A stretch of 17,802 nucleotides of DNA from Desulfobacteraceae bacterium (GCA_022837185.1 JALHJD010000030.1:1-17802), one strand, 5' to 3'; shown: positions 9,401 through 16,061, counted from the stretch's first letter. The notes: generated by a model from the sequence alone, not told the origin. Program-made: numbers and translations.

Positions 9401-10454
9401 TCTTTTTACCATCGGCCTGGGAGGGGAGGTCAAAGTGCGGGACCCTGAGGGTGGATTGAGCGGAGAGCACCTGCTGCGGCACATCGCGGAGGCAACGGGA
9501 GGCAGTTATATCCATGCCTCCGGCCTGGAGCAACTGGTGGATATTTATAAGCAGATAGCCGATGATTTCATGGCCGGAACCACCTATTATATACTTCCCT
9601 CATGGAATACCGGGACAGGCATGCTGATGGTGGAGCCCCAAGGGGGGTATACAGCCGGTATGACTTCGCCACCCCGGATAGAACTCATCCTGGACGGCAG
9701 CGGCTCCATGAAGGAAAAACTGGACGGCGCCACCCGTATGGAAACGGCGAAACAGGTTTTGGCGGATCTGATCCGCCAGCTGCCGGACGAGATCGAGGTA
9801 GCCCTGCGTGTTTACGGTCATCGGATCCGCGAAGGCGCCCCCGGCGACTGCCGGGATACTGAACTCGTGTATCCTTTCGCCAGGCTTGACAGGGAACTGC
9901 TCCTGCTCGCAATCAACAAGGTCAAACCCCTGGGAACGACGCCGATTGCCTATGCCCTGGAGCAGGTGGCGCAGGATTTCGGCAGCACCGCCGGCGAGAA
10001 AACAGTCATCCTGGTGACGGACGGCAAAGAGGAATGCAAAGGGGATCTTACGGGAACAGTGCAAGAACTGCGGACTCAGGGACTGAATGTGCGGCTGCAT
10101 ATAGTCGGGTTCACGATCCAGGACAGCGAAATCCAAAGCCAGATGCAGCAGGCTGCGGCAGCAGGCAATGGAGAATATTTTCCGGCCGCGGACAAGGAGG
10201 GATTGCAGCAGGCCATGGCCGCAACCCTGGCCTTGCCTTTCACGGTGCACGATTCGCTTGACAATGAAATTGCCCGGGGCAGAGCCGGTCAGGAACTGTC
10301 CCTGGCGGCCGGCAGGTATATTCTGAAATTTGATTCCCCGCAAGGACACCTGGGCGAGCAGCGGATAGAGATTGCTGCGGACCGGAAAACCCTTGTCCGG
10401 CTGACAAAAGACGGGCCGGAATTAGGTATCGAGGTACTCAATACCGAAGAATGA
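6477..10454 (+). CDS. Giant exported protein with two VWA and two discoidin-like domains
   Basis: The 1325-residue product starts with a Sec signal peptide (hydrophobic run RFLLLSLIIGINALFMSCG, cleavage near residue 30), which favours the ATG at 6477 over the GTG at 6408. In order:
- an Ig-like domain (about 30-147) and a Pro/Ala/Ser/Thr-rich linker (148-285);
- a second Ig-like domain (292-391);
- two discoidin/F5-8C-like domains (about 398-561 and 571-715), both with an RFVKL or KFVKL strand;
- a PPC-like beta domain (764-850);
- VWA1 (853-1034) with MIDAS DVSGSM at 859-864 and MTDGVD;
- VWA2 (1065-1253) with DGSGSM at 1073-1078 and VTDGKEEC;
- a beta-rich C-terminus.

VWA domains bind a metal ion and protein ligands; discoidin domains usually bind glycans. 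No sortase signal or transmembrane anchor is seen, although a cysteine (MSCG) in the leader could allow lipidation. An adhesion or surface-sensing role is inferred. The ribosome-binding site is weak. Confidence 0.88.
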   Translation: MNNNHPFHLRFLLLSLIIGINALFMSCGRGWAETSLNATLCDNIDLIRGTCGKTDNLPTGADEFTIALTDGRHEKLLVRAAWEALETEYYLSEQSIAEKTILLKKKETGFITFQAPASGLLPGKYRIRFMPEGQSESSLEFHVLETEDAAGQDTPPDSHQGSKTDGKVESVTDALDKVFTTTEGPDTAAAGIDVVTQFFDTSLDSSSSAENTKSALDPEPVLPAAAAAGAPADRKTKKSSDLPALPALPASPAADTHPQNGYANTTATDPGVSSDKVGPLELAVAQQIDSFKTPLETPEEFTDTDERIYLAVRSNDPDIKDLVKVRFVAGEVEGMAPGKIVAETDVVLKVNDWNAAQFLPPYGGFWPGTYRAVVEQSGRQLAEVSFRITSPVTPALLLSEIPAVDGINLAQSGLGGKVVSATSEANHSSWAKEGAADGYGYGGEDCKPACGWASSDRKFPQELVFSFFNGSKAVLKGVILDTESCAGDENCIQSMPRLVDILVSEQAEDNNFTLAATSRLRPVIGRHFIPLAGVDARFVKLVIRSNYGGIRRTQLAEFEILEDPDAPSILQDFPVDLLLPALGGNVVRFSSERYGHEAGKITAPDTVGKYWRSADGALPQEHTFCFRGDQEALIDLVEIDPGKDPDASSRVAEVAVLLSSSSPIDDFREVARIEIPREAGIQKIPIGRKAKFVKLRLLANHGGSYTSLGKVRITEGREPGYVKVLQRPSSSPPEQSFSRLNDLQSVAVDADMQPGLSREEAPELNLGERIRSHFTEGEQRHYYRLTLTGSSPGMLDLELMGQPFLRTRLTLKNAAGDVVAEFLPKRNNSLQTTVSWYLEPGRYILETQSIPANLVLAWDVSGSMAENTDLLQQAVTGFLEKVRPSEKLNLIAFNNEVKILLDEFTSDREKLLAAVSGKFKAEMATRLYDAVDKGIALLEESNTTGAMVIMTDGVDMGSVLSTPDFWSRLDNNPVRLFTIGLGGEVKVRDPEGGLSGEHLLRHIAEATGGSYIHASGLEQLVDIYKQIADDFMAGTTYYILPSWNTGTGMLMVEPQGGYTAGMTSPPRIELILDGSGSMKEKLDGATRMETAKQVLADLIRQLPDEIEVALRVYGHRIREGAPGDCRDTELVYPFARLDRELLLLAINKVKPLGTTPIAYALEQVAQDFGSTAGEKTVILVTDGKEECKGDLTGTVQELRTQGLNVRLHIVGFTIQDSEIQSQMQQAAAAGNGEYFPAADKEGLQQAMAATLALPFTVHDSLDNEIARGRAGQELSLAAGRYILKFDSPQGHLGEQRIEIAADRKTLVRLTKDGPELGIEVLNTEE

Positions 10455-10491
10455 CCCGATCCGGACGATTCATGAAGCCGGGTTATTTTTT
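10454..10491 (+). terminator. Weak terminator between convergent genes
   Basis: ACCCG (10454-10458) pairs with CGGGT (10479-10483), followed by TATTTTTT. The stem is short and the loop long, so this is a weak candidate. It lies between the VWA stop and the convergent operon's last codon. Confidence 0.3.
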
Positions 10492-11160
10492 ATAGTGCAT
10501 GGCCACGAAAGTGAGAAAGATGAAGCCATGCCGGCTGTACCAATCCTGGTCACCGAAATATTCCGCCTCGCAATTACTTATGACTTTCAGGTTCTTTTCC
10601 AGCCGCCCAAGCAATTCCTGGTATTTCTTGCGGTATGCCTTTTCAAACTCCTGCCAGGATTTTGCAATTTTACTGCGCTCTTCATACCATGCCAGCGCGC
10701 CGTAGCCGGTCATGCCGGCTATGGAATCGCCGAAAGAGTAGGAGTCTTTGACAAAGTTGTCGGTCTGGTTGTAGAGGATCAGCAGCTTGGCAAAAGAATG
10801 CCGGAGCTTGAGAAGTTCCTTATGCGCCTCATCGTAGCATGCTTTGCATGCCGCTGAATCGGCACATCCCAGAGGAGCTTCCGGCATGCCGTCCGGGTCG
10901 TAACCGGGATCCATGCCTTGATCAGGGCCGCCCAATGTCGGCAGGGCCGATTCTCCCCATTTCTCTGTTTTGGGGAGAACATCACTGAATCCTTTTCCGA
11001 TGGCATCCCCAATTTTGATAGGATCAAGAATCGGGATCATTTTGGCGGAAACGGGATTCGCTCCGACTGTCAGGACCAGCACAAAACAGGATATCCCCAG
11101 AATCACCGCCAACCGGGATGCCGCCGTCGGGCGCCGCCCGACATTATGCTGCATATGCAT
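10483..11160 (-). CDS. Exported protein of unknown function, second gene of a pair
   Basis: The ATG at 11160 overlaps the upstream gene's stop (TAATG) and has GGAGG about nine bases before it, so translation is coupled. Longer in-frame starts would hide the signal peptide. The 225-residue product has a charged N-terminus, a hydrophobic core (LAVILGISCFVLVLTV) and a likely cleavage after VSA near residue 38. The mature part has a Gly/Pro-rich segment (about 67-95), a cysteine cluster (GCADSAACKACYDE, about 98-111) and a long charged helical C-terminal region with WYEERSKIAKSWQEFEKAY and a further cysteine before EAEYFGDQDWY. Periplasmic location and disulfides are likely. I recognise no family. 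It is convergent with the giant VWA gene. Confidence 0.78.
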   Translation of the reverse strand: MHMQHNVGRRPTAASRLAVILGISCFVLVLTVGANPVSAKMIPILDPIKIGDAIGKGFSDVLPKTEKWGESALPTLGGPDQGMDPGYDPDGMPEAPLGCADSAACKACYDEAHKELLKLRHSFAKLLILYNQTDNFVKDSYSFGDSIAGMTGYGALAWYEERSKIAKSWQEFEKAYRKKYQELLGRLEKNLKVISNCEAEYFGDQDWYSRHGFIFLTFVAMHYKK

Positions 11161-11666
11161 TATTGTTGTCCTCCGGATTTGGGAACAAACCATGGTTTCA
11201 GTTCCGGCAGGATTTCGTCGCTTTCCCATACCGCCATGGAGACCTTGCCCCCTTCCTGCCCGGAAGACAGGTGAATCCATACGTCTCCCTGGGTTTTGAA
11301 TTGCATCGTACAGATTCCCCTGGTGCCCGTTGCACAGGTCTGTCCAGGTTCGGCCCAGTGATATTGACGCAGTTCGACCAGTATATTGTCATCCTTGTTT
11401 TCAGCCCGAACGGCAATCTGTACCGGCCTTGTTATCCAAAGATCCTTGAGGAGCAGATTTTCACCGGCGGGCCCCACTGTACCTTCGAGAAAAGCCCATT
11501 TACCTCCTTCCGGATTGACGGAAAGTTCAATAACCAGGGCTTCCGGCTCCGTGAAGGGATCCTCCCCCGCCAGACTGACAGAGGCATCCGGCAAGAGCGG
11601 CGGCAGGAAAATGAGTGCCAGCAGGGTCAGTGACAGGAAGAAATATTTTCGTCCTTTTTTTTTCAT
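11160..11666 (-). CDS. Exported beta-rich protein of unknown function, first gene of a pair
   Basis: The 168-residue product begins MKKKGRK, followed by hydrophobic FFLSLTLLALIFLPPLL and a likely cleavage after SLAG near residue 34. The mature part of about 134 residues is predicted to be beta-rich (LVIELSV, IAVRAENKDDNILVEL, DVWIHLS, KVSMAVW). It has two cysteines in the CATGTRGIC segment that could form a disulfide loop. GGGAGG lies five bases before the ATG, and a promoter lies about 75 bases upstream. Nine A residues directly after the ATG are a possible slippage site. The next gene starts in its stop codon. No family is recognised; because both products and the convergent VWA protein are exported, a joint envelope function is possible but unproven. 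Confidence 0.78.
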   Translation of the reverse strand: MKKKGRKYFFLSLTLLALIFLPPLLPDASVSLAGEDPFTEPEALVIELSVNPEGGKWAFLEGTVGPAGENLLLKDLWITRPVQIAVRAENKDDNILVELRQYHWAEPGQTCATGTRGICTMQFKTQGDVWIHLSSGQEGGKVSMAVWESDEILPELKPWFVPKSGGQQ

Positions 11667-11739
11667 TCATCCTCCCGGAACCTGCACCGGTTTGACAGTT
11701 TGGAATGTATTTCACAGCAGACACTTTTTTGATACATTT

Positions 11740-11769
11740 ACTATACCTTTTTTCCGCAATGGATTTCAA
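11740..11769 (-). promoter_or_regulatory. Promoter of the exported-protein pair
   Basis: On the minus strand: TTGAAA (11769-11764), an 18-base spacer, TATAGT (11745-11740). This leaves a leader of about 67 bases before the ATG at 11666. Confidence 0.5.
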
Positions 11770-12265
11770 TCCCGGAATATTTGTTTCAGGGTTAGGCCCT
11801 TTTCTGAAGGAAGTCATTTCAGGCAACCTGTTTTATTTCAACTGGAGCGGGTTGGCTGTTTATTGCCAGTGCGAATATCAGCCAATAAGCAATCTTTTTC
11901 ACTTTGATGTAATCACGTCCCTTGCGGCAGAAGGAACAGCAATGGGTGGCGGGTTGTTTCTTTTCGGCGGCAGCCGTTGATCCGGCAAGTCGTGCGGGGT
12001 GAATATGTGTGGGAAAAGCCCGAGGTTGCTCAGCAACTGAGTTGCTGGGCAGGATACTTGGATAAAATCGTACGCTCCTGTTCCTTCAGGCATCCTGCCG
12101 GAGGATATATCCTTCTCGGCACATAAAAAAACCTGATTGTCACTAATCCTCAGCAATTTATTGCCAGGGCAAGAACAGAACGCCGGGCCGAAAGAACAAA
12201 GCACACAAAATCAGCTCATTGCGAACAGCGGCGAATTCCCCGGTGAGGATTGATGGGAATCAGAT
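11770..12265. other. Gap without a recognisable gene
   Basis: Open frames here (for example plus 11705-11980 and minus 11899-12204) lack ribosome-binding sites and protein-like composition. The clearest structure is the palindrome at 12031-12047. The sequence is AT-richer than the neighbouring genes. Confidence 0.5.
12031..12047. repeat. 17-bp palindrome
   Basis: CAGCAACT-G-AGTTGCTG is perfect apart from the central base. It is preceded by GTTGCT, so an alternative hairpin (TTGCTCAGCAA) overlaps it. Function unknown; not near a gene start. Confidence 0.55.
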
Positions 12266-12290
12266 AAAAAAAACATGGGTGAAGCCCATG
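12266..12290 (-). terminator. Terminator of the 80-residue gene
   Basis: Read on the minus strand: CATGGG (12290-12285), loop CTTCA, CCCATG (12279-12274), followed by eight T residues. It lies about 65 bases beyond the stop of the gene at 12355-12597 and supports that gene. Confidence 0.75.
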
Positions 12291-12354
12291 CCTGTTCATC
12301 TGCCTCCGCACTGTTTGCGGGAATCAGAGAAGTCCGATGGCTGTTGTTGTGATA

Positions 12355-12597
12355 TCAGAAGATGTTCTCGCCGGACAGTCCGTGCAGGTATCCCCCCCAT
12401 TCGGCCTTGCGCTTTTCCTGGTCCGACCCAGCGACAAAGGCCAGCCATCGGCGATGCTCTTCTTCCATGAGGAAAATTTTTTCGTGATAATAACGGCGCA
12501 ATCCCCGGATGTATCCATCGTAGTAGCAAGGATTGCCGGACAGGAATTTTAATCCCGTGGCAATCGACAGGTTGCGACAAAATTCAGCTTCATTCAT
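12355..12597 (-). CDS. Small conserved-looking hypothetical protein
   Basis: The 80-residue cytoplasmic protein reads like a real gene: no rare-residue runs, a helical, aromatic-rich pattern and motifs such as NLSIATGL, YYDGYIRGLRRYYHEK, MEEEHRRWLAFV and EWGGYLHGLSG. The paired Y-x-x-G-x-x-R-G and W-G-G-Y-x-x-G-L segments look like a helical repeat of a type seen in small delta-proteobacterial proteins. The start at 12597 has GGAAG about nine bases upstream. A clean terminator follows, and tandem promoter-like elements lie 175-215 bases upstream, so it is probably monocistronic. Function unknown; small size could also fit an adaptor or anti-repressor. Confidence 0.65.
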   Translation of the reverse strand: MNEAEFCRNLSIATGLKFLSGNPCYYDGYIRGLRRYYHEKIFLMEEEHRRWLAFVAGSDQEKRKAEWGGYLHGLSGENIF

Positions 12598-12771
12598 GAC
12601 TTTTGCTTCCGCGGTTCTTGCTGCCTCTCCCTCTGCCGGAACGGAAAAGAATCGTCATTATTCCCGCCCTGGAAGGGAAATGCCGCAAGCACTTTTGGAA
12701 CCGATATGAGGGGGGGCTCAACAGGTCAATTCTCCGGTGCAGGCGGCATTCCATTCTTGGGCGATTAGGGG

Positions 12772-12815
12772 TATTTAATGCAAATATAAAGTTATTGTCA
12801 AGTTTTTCTTGTCAA
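12772..12815 (-). promoter_or_regulatory. Tandem minus-strand promoters of the 80-residue gene
   Basis: On the minus strand TTGACA occurs at 12815-12810 and again at 12801-12796. The second has TAAATA (12777-12772) at an 18-base spacing; the first has TTTATA (12790-12785) at 19. They would give a leader of about 170 bases. Confidence 0.5.
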
Positions 12816-12829
12816 TGAACTGATTTTTC

Positions 12830-12842
12830 ATACATGATGTAT
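12830..12842. repeat. 13-bp palindrome ATACAT-G-ATGTAT
   Basis: This perfect palindrome around one base lies just upstream of the tandem minus-strand promoters, a place suited to an activator or repressor site. No protein binding it is identified. Confidence 0.45.
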
Positions 12843-12864
12843 AAATGCGGGGCGGGTGGTCTTT

Positions 12865-12893
12865 TTCTTTTTTTGTCCCCGGGAAAAAAAGAA
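12865..12893. terminator. A/T-rich hairpin, possible bidirectional terminator
   Basis: TTCTTTTTTT (12865-12874) pairs with AAAAAAAGAA (12884-12893) around a loop containing CCCCGGG. It could stop weak transcription in either direction but lacks the usual GC stem plus T tail. Confidence 0.35.
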
Positions 12894-13004
12894 CCGGCTG
12901 CCTTGATTTATGCGCAAATTTTTCGTAACATATTAACAGAGGAAGGCGGCAGCTGAAACGCTTAAGGCGGAGGATCGGAACTCGGTCCTTTCAGATGACC
13001 GCAT

Positions 13005-13032
13005 CCATGCATTCATGACATGAAGTGCATGG
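13005..13032 (+). other. Strong hairpin in the pre-sodB gap
   Basis: CCATGCATTCAT (13005-13016) pairs with ATGAA-TGCATGG (13020-13032, one bulged G) around GAC, giving about 12 pairs. It lies 12 bases before a terminator-like hairpin. Confidence 0.5.
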
Positions 13033-13044
13033 AACTTCCCGCAG

Positions 13045-13083
13045 CGGGACGATCTCGAATATCGAGCGTCCCGTTTCCTTTTT
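13045..13083 (+). terminator. Terminator-like hairpin on the plus strand
   Basis: CGGGACG (13045-13051) pairs with CGTCCCG (13067-13073), with inner CTCGA/TCGAG. TTTCCTTTTT follows. It would end a plus-strand transcript, but no plus-strand gene precedes it. Confidence 0.5.
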
Positions 13084-13346
13084 CCCCTTCCGGGTTGTCT
13101 CCTCCCTGATTACGTCTCGAGATGTTCCCGGGCTTTTTGCAGCCGGAAAAGTTTGCCGGTTCCCATCCCAGCCCGGTGCGGCCGGGGTTTTCTCCATGGC
13201 GGAAATTTTCGCTTTTTGGTTTGTACAGCGTTCCTGAAACAGGACCAATTTTGACAAGTCGCCTGAAGGGGCAATGAAGCAGCATGAGAGGCAGTTTGCA
13301 TCGCCCCCTTCGGCGGTAAAGATCAGGACGGCTGACGGGAACCGTA

Positions 13347-13946
13347 TTAACCGAGATTGGCCGCGGCGAAATCCCAGTTGATCAGCTTTTCGAGCACGCC
13401 ATTGACATAGTCGGCGCGGCGGTTCTGGTAATCCAGGTAGTAGGCGTGCTCCCAAACGTCTATGGTGAGAAGGGGCTTCATGCCCATGGTCAGGGGCAGG
13501 CCCGCGTTGCCGGTCTTGACTGCCTTCAGCGTGTCGCCATCCAGCACCAGCCAGGCCCAGCCGCTGCCGAACTGGCTTGTCGCCGCCGCCGCCAGTTCCT
13601 TCCTGCATCCGTCCACATTGCCGAAGGCGGCCTCGATCTTCTGCTTCAGCACGGCGGGCGGTTCGCCTCCGCCATTGGGCTTCAGGCTGTGCCAGTAGAA
13701 CGTATGGTTCCAGGCCTGGGCCGCGTTATTGAAAATGGCGGTTTTCTCCGGCCTGCCTGCCGTGGCGGCTATGATCTTTTCCAGGGAAAGACCGGCATAC
13801 TCCGTTCCGGCGACAAGCTTGTTGAGGTTGTCGACATAGCCCCGATGATGCTTGCCGTAATGGAAGCCGAGGGTATTGGCCGATATCACCGGGTCAAGGG
13901 CATTGTCCGCGTAGGGCAGGGGCGGCAAGGAATGTTGCTCGCTCAT
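13347..13946 (-). CDS. sodB: Superoxide dismutase, iron type
   Basis: This 199-residue cytoplasmic enzyme converts superoxide to oxygen and hydrogen peroxide. It has the N-terminal [13 protein letters not shown] segment and all four metal ligands: H29 (in FHYGKHH), H81 (in WNHTFYW), D163 and H167 (in DVWEHAYY). Gln77 in NNAAQAWNH matches the E. coli SodB Q69 position that marks iron rather than manganese enzymes. Length is normal for the family (E. coli SodB, 193). GGAGG lies about eight bases before the ATG, and a TATAAT lies about 90 bases upstream on the minus strand. It stands alone, divergent from hisF. In an anaerobe it would serve oxygen-exposure defence. Confidence 0.97.
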
Positions 13947-14034
13947 CTTGAGGCCTCCTTTGCTGTTGAAATAAACCGGGTTGTCCCATAGGGGTGATCC
14001 GGCCAGGCCGCTCCCGTCCGGACACGCTGCAATT

Positions 14035-14040
14035 ATTATA
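14035..14040 (-). promoter_or_regulatory. Likely -10 element of sodB
   Basis: TATAAT reads on the minus strand at 14040-14035. No good -35 is visible at the proper distance. Confidence 0.35.
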
Positions 14041-14152
14041 GCACTTCTTTGCCCGGAAAAGGGATTTAAATTCCCGGCGGCAGGGGCCTTGAGGCGATCC
14101 GTGGCAGAGCGGCGTTCTGGCCGGTCAGGGGGGGTTGTCTTTCACGGCTCCG

Positions 14153-14181
14153 TTTGCTTTCATATCCGGGGATGTTATAAT
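14153..14181 (+). promoter_or_regulatory. Putative hisF promoter
   Basis: TTTGCT (14153-14158), a 17-base spacer and a perfect TATAAT (14176-14181). The start would lie about 185 bases before the hisF GTG. Confidence 0.5.
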
Positions 14182-14371
14182 CAAAAAATAAGAATTCCAT
14201 GGTGTTGCGGAACAATACAACCACCATGCCGTGACGCCGGAACGTGCGGCGATGATGCAGGCAGCGGGGCTGCCTTGGTGAAGGGAGATCCCGTTCCGGG
14301 GCAGACATGAATTTTCGCTGAATGCCGGCATCCGGGCCGGGTTATTATCCTAAAAATAGAGGAGGAAAACA

Positions 14372-15133
14372 GTGGCGCAAAAAATAAAAATTATGCCTTG
14401 TCTGGATATGCAAAACGGCCGGGTCGTCAAAGGCGTCCATTTCGTGGACATACGGGACGCCGGTGATCCGGTCGAATGCGCACGGGCCTATTGCGAGGCC
14501 GGAGCAGACGAACTGGCGCTTCTGGATATCACAGCCACGGTGGAAGGCAGGGCCACCATGCTCGACATAGTGCGGCGCGTGGCCGAAGTCACAACTGTGC
14601 CGTTTACTGTGGGCGGCGGCATATCCGATGTGCAGTCGGCCGAGTTGGTCCTCGATGCGGGTGCAGACAAGGTGTCGATCAGCAGTGCCGCCTTCCGCAA
14701 GCCCGGACTGGTCGAAGAACTGGTTAAAAAACTGGGGGCCGGGAAGGTGACGGTGGCCATTGATGTGGACCGGAATGCGGCCATGCCCTCAGGCTATGAA
14801 GTCTATATTGACGGCGGCCGGACGGCAACCGGCGCCGACGCCATCGAATGGGCAAAGCGCATTGACGGGTGCGGCGTTCCGGTTATTCTGCCGACCAGCA
14901 AAGCGGGCGACGGCGTGCAGACCGGCTATGATCTGCCGGTGATCCGGGCGATCAAGGGGGCGGTCTCGGCCGAAGTGGTGGCCTCTGGAGGAGCGGGGAA
15001 ACCTGAACATTTCCATCAGGCGGTGGAAGCGGGGGCGACAATCCTGCTTGCCGCCTCGGTGTTCCATTTCGGCATCATCGGCATAGGCGATCTGAAGAAC
15101 TACCTGCGGTCCCGGGGGGTTGCCGTGCTCTGA
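14372..15133 (+). CDS. hisF: Imidazole glycerol phosphate synthase cyclase subunit, divergent
   Basis: HisF uses ammonia delivered by HisH to convert PRFAR to imidazole glycerol phosphate and AICAR. The 253 residues form the usual barrel. The first strand [16 protein letters not shown] carries catalytic D12, VAIDVDRN carries catalytic D131, and [19 protein letters not shown] and ASVFHFG bind the two phosphates. The usual LLTSxDRDGT loop is replaced by [10 protein letters not shown] (173-182); the second Asp is kept (D180) but the first is Ala. The GTG start has GAGGAGG six bases upstream and places the conserved barrel strand at the N-terminus. No hisH or other his gene adjoins. It is followed by structured sequence and a terminator. 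A paralogous role (HisF2-like) is possible but less likely. Confidence 0.88.
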
Positions 15134-15205
15134 AACCCCGGGGCAGGGTATTTTCCAGCCTGGCCGGACAGGATCGCCAAATCCAGGATGGCAACAACAG
15201 CGGCA

Positions 15206-15267
15206 CAGCAGTCACCAGCATGGGCTGCTGCGAGGAGGGAATACCGGTTCAATTCCCCTGGCCCATG
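15206..15267 (+). ncRNA. Candidate structured RNA with overlapping helices
   Basis: CAGCAG (15206-15211) can pair with CTGCTG (15225-15230). The loop plus the first base of that helix, CATGGGC (15219-15225), pairs perfectly with GCCCATG (15261-15267). A third helix, GGGAAT/ATTCCC (15237-15242, 15252-15257), nests inside the second. The first two are a pseudoknot or switch pair. No known RNA family is recognised. Confidence 0.35.
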
Positions 15268-15316
15268 TTTCCGCCGGCGATAACGAACAAGGCGCAATTC
15301 TTAACTCCAGTGAAGG

Positions 15317-15360
15317 CAGGCAGCCTGTTTCAGGTATCTGATGCGGGCTGCCTGTTTGTT
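15317..15360 (+). terminator. Terminator downstream of hisF
   Basis: A perfect 9-bp stem (CAGGCAGCC 15317-15325 with GGCTGCCTG 15346-15354) is followed by TTTGTT. The loop holds a nested CCTG/CAGG. Confidence 0.7.
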
Positions 15361-15585
15361 CCCGGTATGGACCGCAACTCCGGGGCCGGCAGTGGTTCGC
15401 GGATTTTGCATCTCCATTCAATCCTTTTCCCATTGACGGAAGAAAGTTGAGCAGGACAAATGTATTCCAGCCCGGATGGGGGTGGCCGTGAGGAACTGCT
15501 TTGATTTTCCCAATTGGCCTGGTTTTTGCTTTTTACTGGCAGATGTTGTCTGTTATCGTGCCAAAGAAAACTGAGGAGAAGGAAA

Positions 15586-15978
15586 ATGAGCAAAGAAGAA
15601 ATATTCAAAGAAATGGAGCAGATGTTCGGATTGGTGCCGAGCATGTTCAAAGCAGTTCCCGAGTCCTCGCTGGAACTGGAGTGGAAATTATTCAAACAGG
15701 TACAGTTTGCGGAAGGCCCGATACCCAACAAATATCGGGAATTGATTGGAGTCGCCATTTCCGCCGTCAGCAAATGCCGTTTCTGTTCGTATTATCATAC
15801 CGAACTGGCGCGGCTGAACGGCGCGACGGAGGCGGAAATCGAAGATGCGGTCCACTATGCAAAGTCGAGCGCGGGATGGAGCGCCTATATCAACGGCCTG
15901 CAGCTTGACTATGGGAAATTCACGGAAGAGATCGACCGGGCGTGCGAGCATGTGCGGCGCCTGCGGGAGAAAAAGTGA
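15586..15978 (+). CDS. AhpD-like / carboxymuconolactone decarboxylase family protein
   Basis: The 130-residue all-helical protein carries the exact AhpD active-site spacing E-x11-C-x2-C-x3-H: E52, C64, C67 and H71 (in CRFCSYYH). This points to a thiol-dependent peroxidase or disulfide-reductase activity rather than true decarboxylation. The segment NGATEAEIEDAVHYAKSSAGWSAY after it is typical of the family, which forms trimers or hexamers. The start at 15586 fits GAGGAGAAGG a few bases upstream; an open extension to 15514 has no site and no conserved residues. The next gene, a flavin oxidoreductase, begins 83 bases downstream in the same direction, so both may act on one redox substrate. Substrate unknown. 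Confidence 0.9.
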   Translation: MSKEEIFKEMEQMFGLVPSMFKAVPESSLELEWKLFKQVQFAEGPIPNKYRELIGVAISAVSKCRFCSYYHTELARLNGATEAEIEDAVHYAKSSAGWSAYINGLQLDYGKFTEEIDRACEHVRRLREKK

Positions 15979-16061
15979 AAGTCTCATCCCGAGGAGGAGA
16001 CGAGGTTGATGCGACGGGCTCTGTCCGGGCCGGAACCGACAACAGGAAAAAGGAGGCTTCA

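Larger units (their letters stand above)
12598..13346. other. 750-base gap between the 80-residue gene and sodB
   Basis: This holds the tandem minus promoters, two palindromes and two strong hairpins (13005-13032, 13045-13073). The only coding candidate is a minus-strand frame 13197-12991 (68 codons, ending CTSCHECMDAVI) that lacks a ribosome-binding site. No RNA family is recognised. Confidence 0.5.
13947..14371. other. Divergent intergenic region between sodB and hisF
   Basis: No gene is supported. It carries the sodB -10 box, the hisF promoter and a hisF leader of about 185 bases. The leader has a small hairpin (GGCAGC/GCTGCC near 14260-14274) and an 11-codon ORF at 14199 without histidine codons, so a classical his attenuator is not seen. 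Confidence 0.5.
15134..15585. other. Structured gap between hisF and the AhpD-like gene
   Basis: No gene is supported; open frames here lack ribosome-binding sites. Two overlapping helices (15206-15267) and a strong terminator (15317-15360) fill the first half. The second half is featureless apart from an open frame (from 15514) running into the AhpD-like gene. Confidence 0.5.

Noticed and set aside
11705..11980. 91-codon plus-strand ORF in the gap
   Set aside because: No ribosome-binding site; it overlaps the promoter of the minus-strand operon and has random-looking composition.
14199..14234. 11-codon ORF in the hisF leader as a his leader peptide
   Set aside because: It has no histidine codons and no terminator/antiterminator hairpins follow.
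15237..15267. tRNA T-arm-like GGTTCAATTCC
   Set aside because: The five-base T stem does not pair and no cloverleaf with anticodon arm can be drawn.
15237..15290. Cobalamin-riboswitch-like core (GGGAAT followed by GGTTCAATTCC)
   Set aside because: The short match resembles the riboswitch core, but the following CCCGC-CTGT part is poor and no B12 box is seen downstream. Neighbouring genes are not B12-related.
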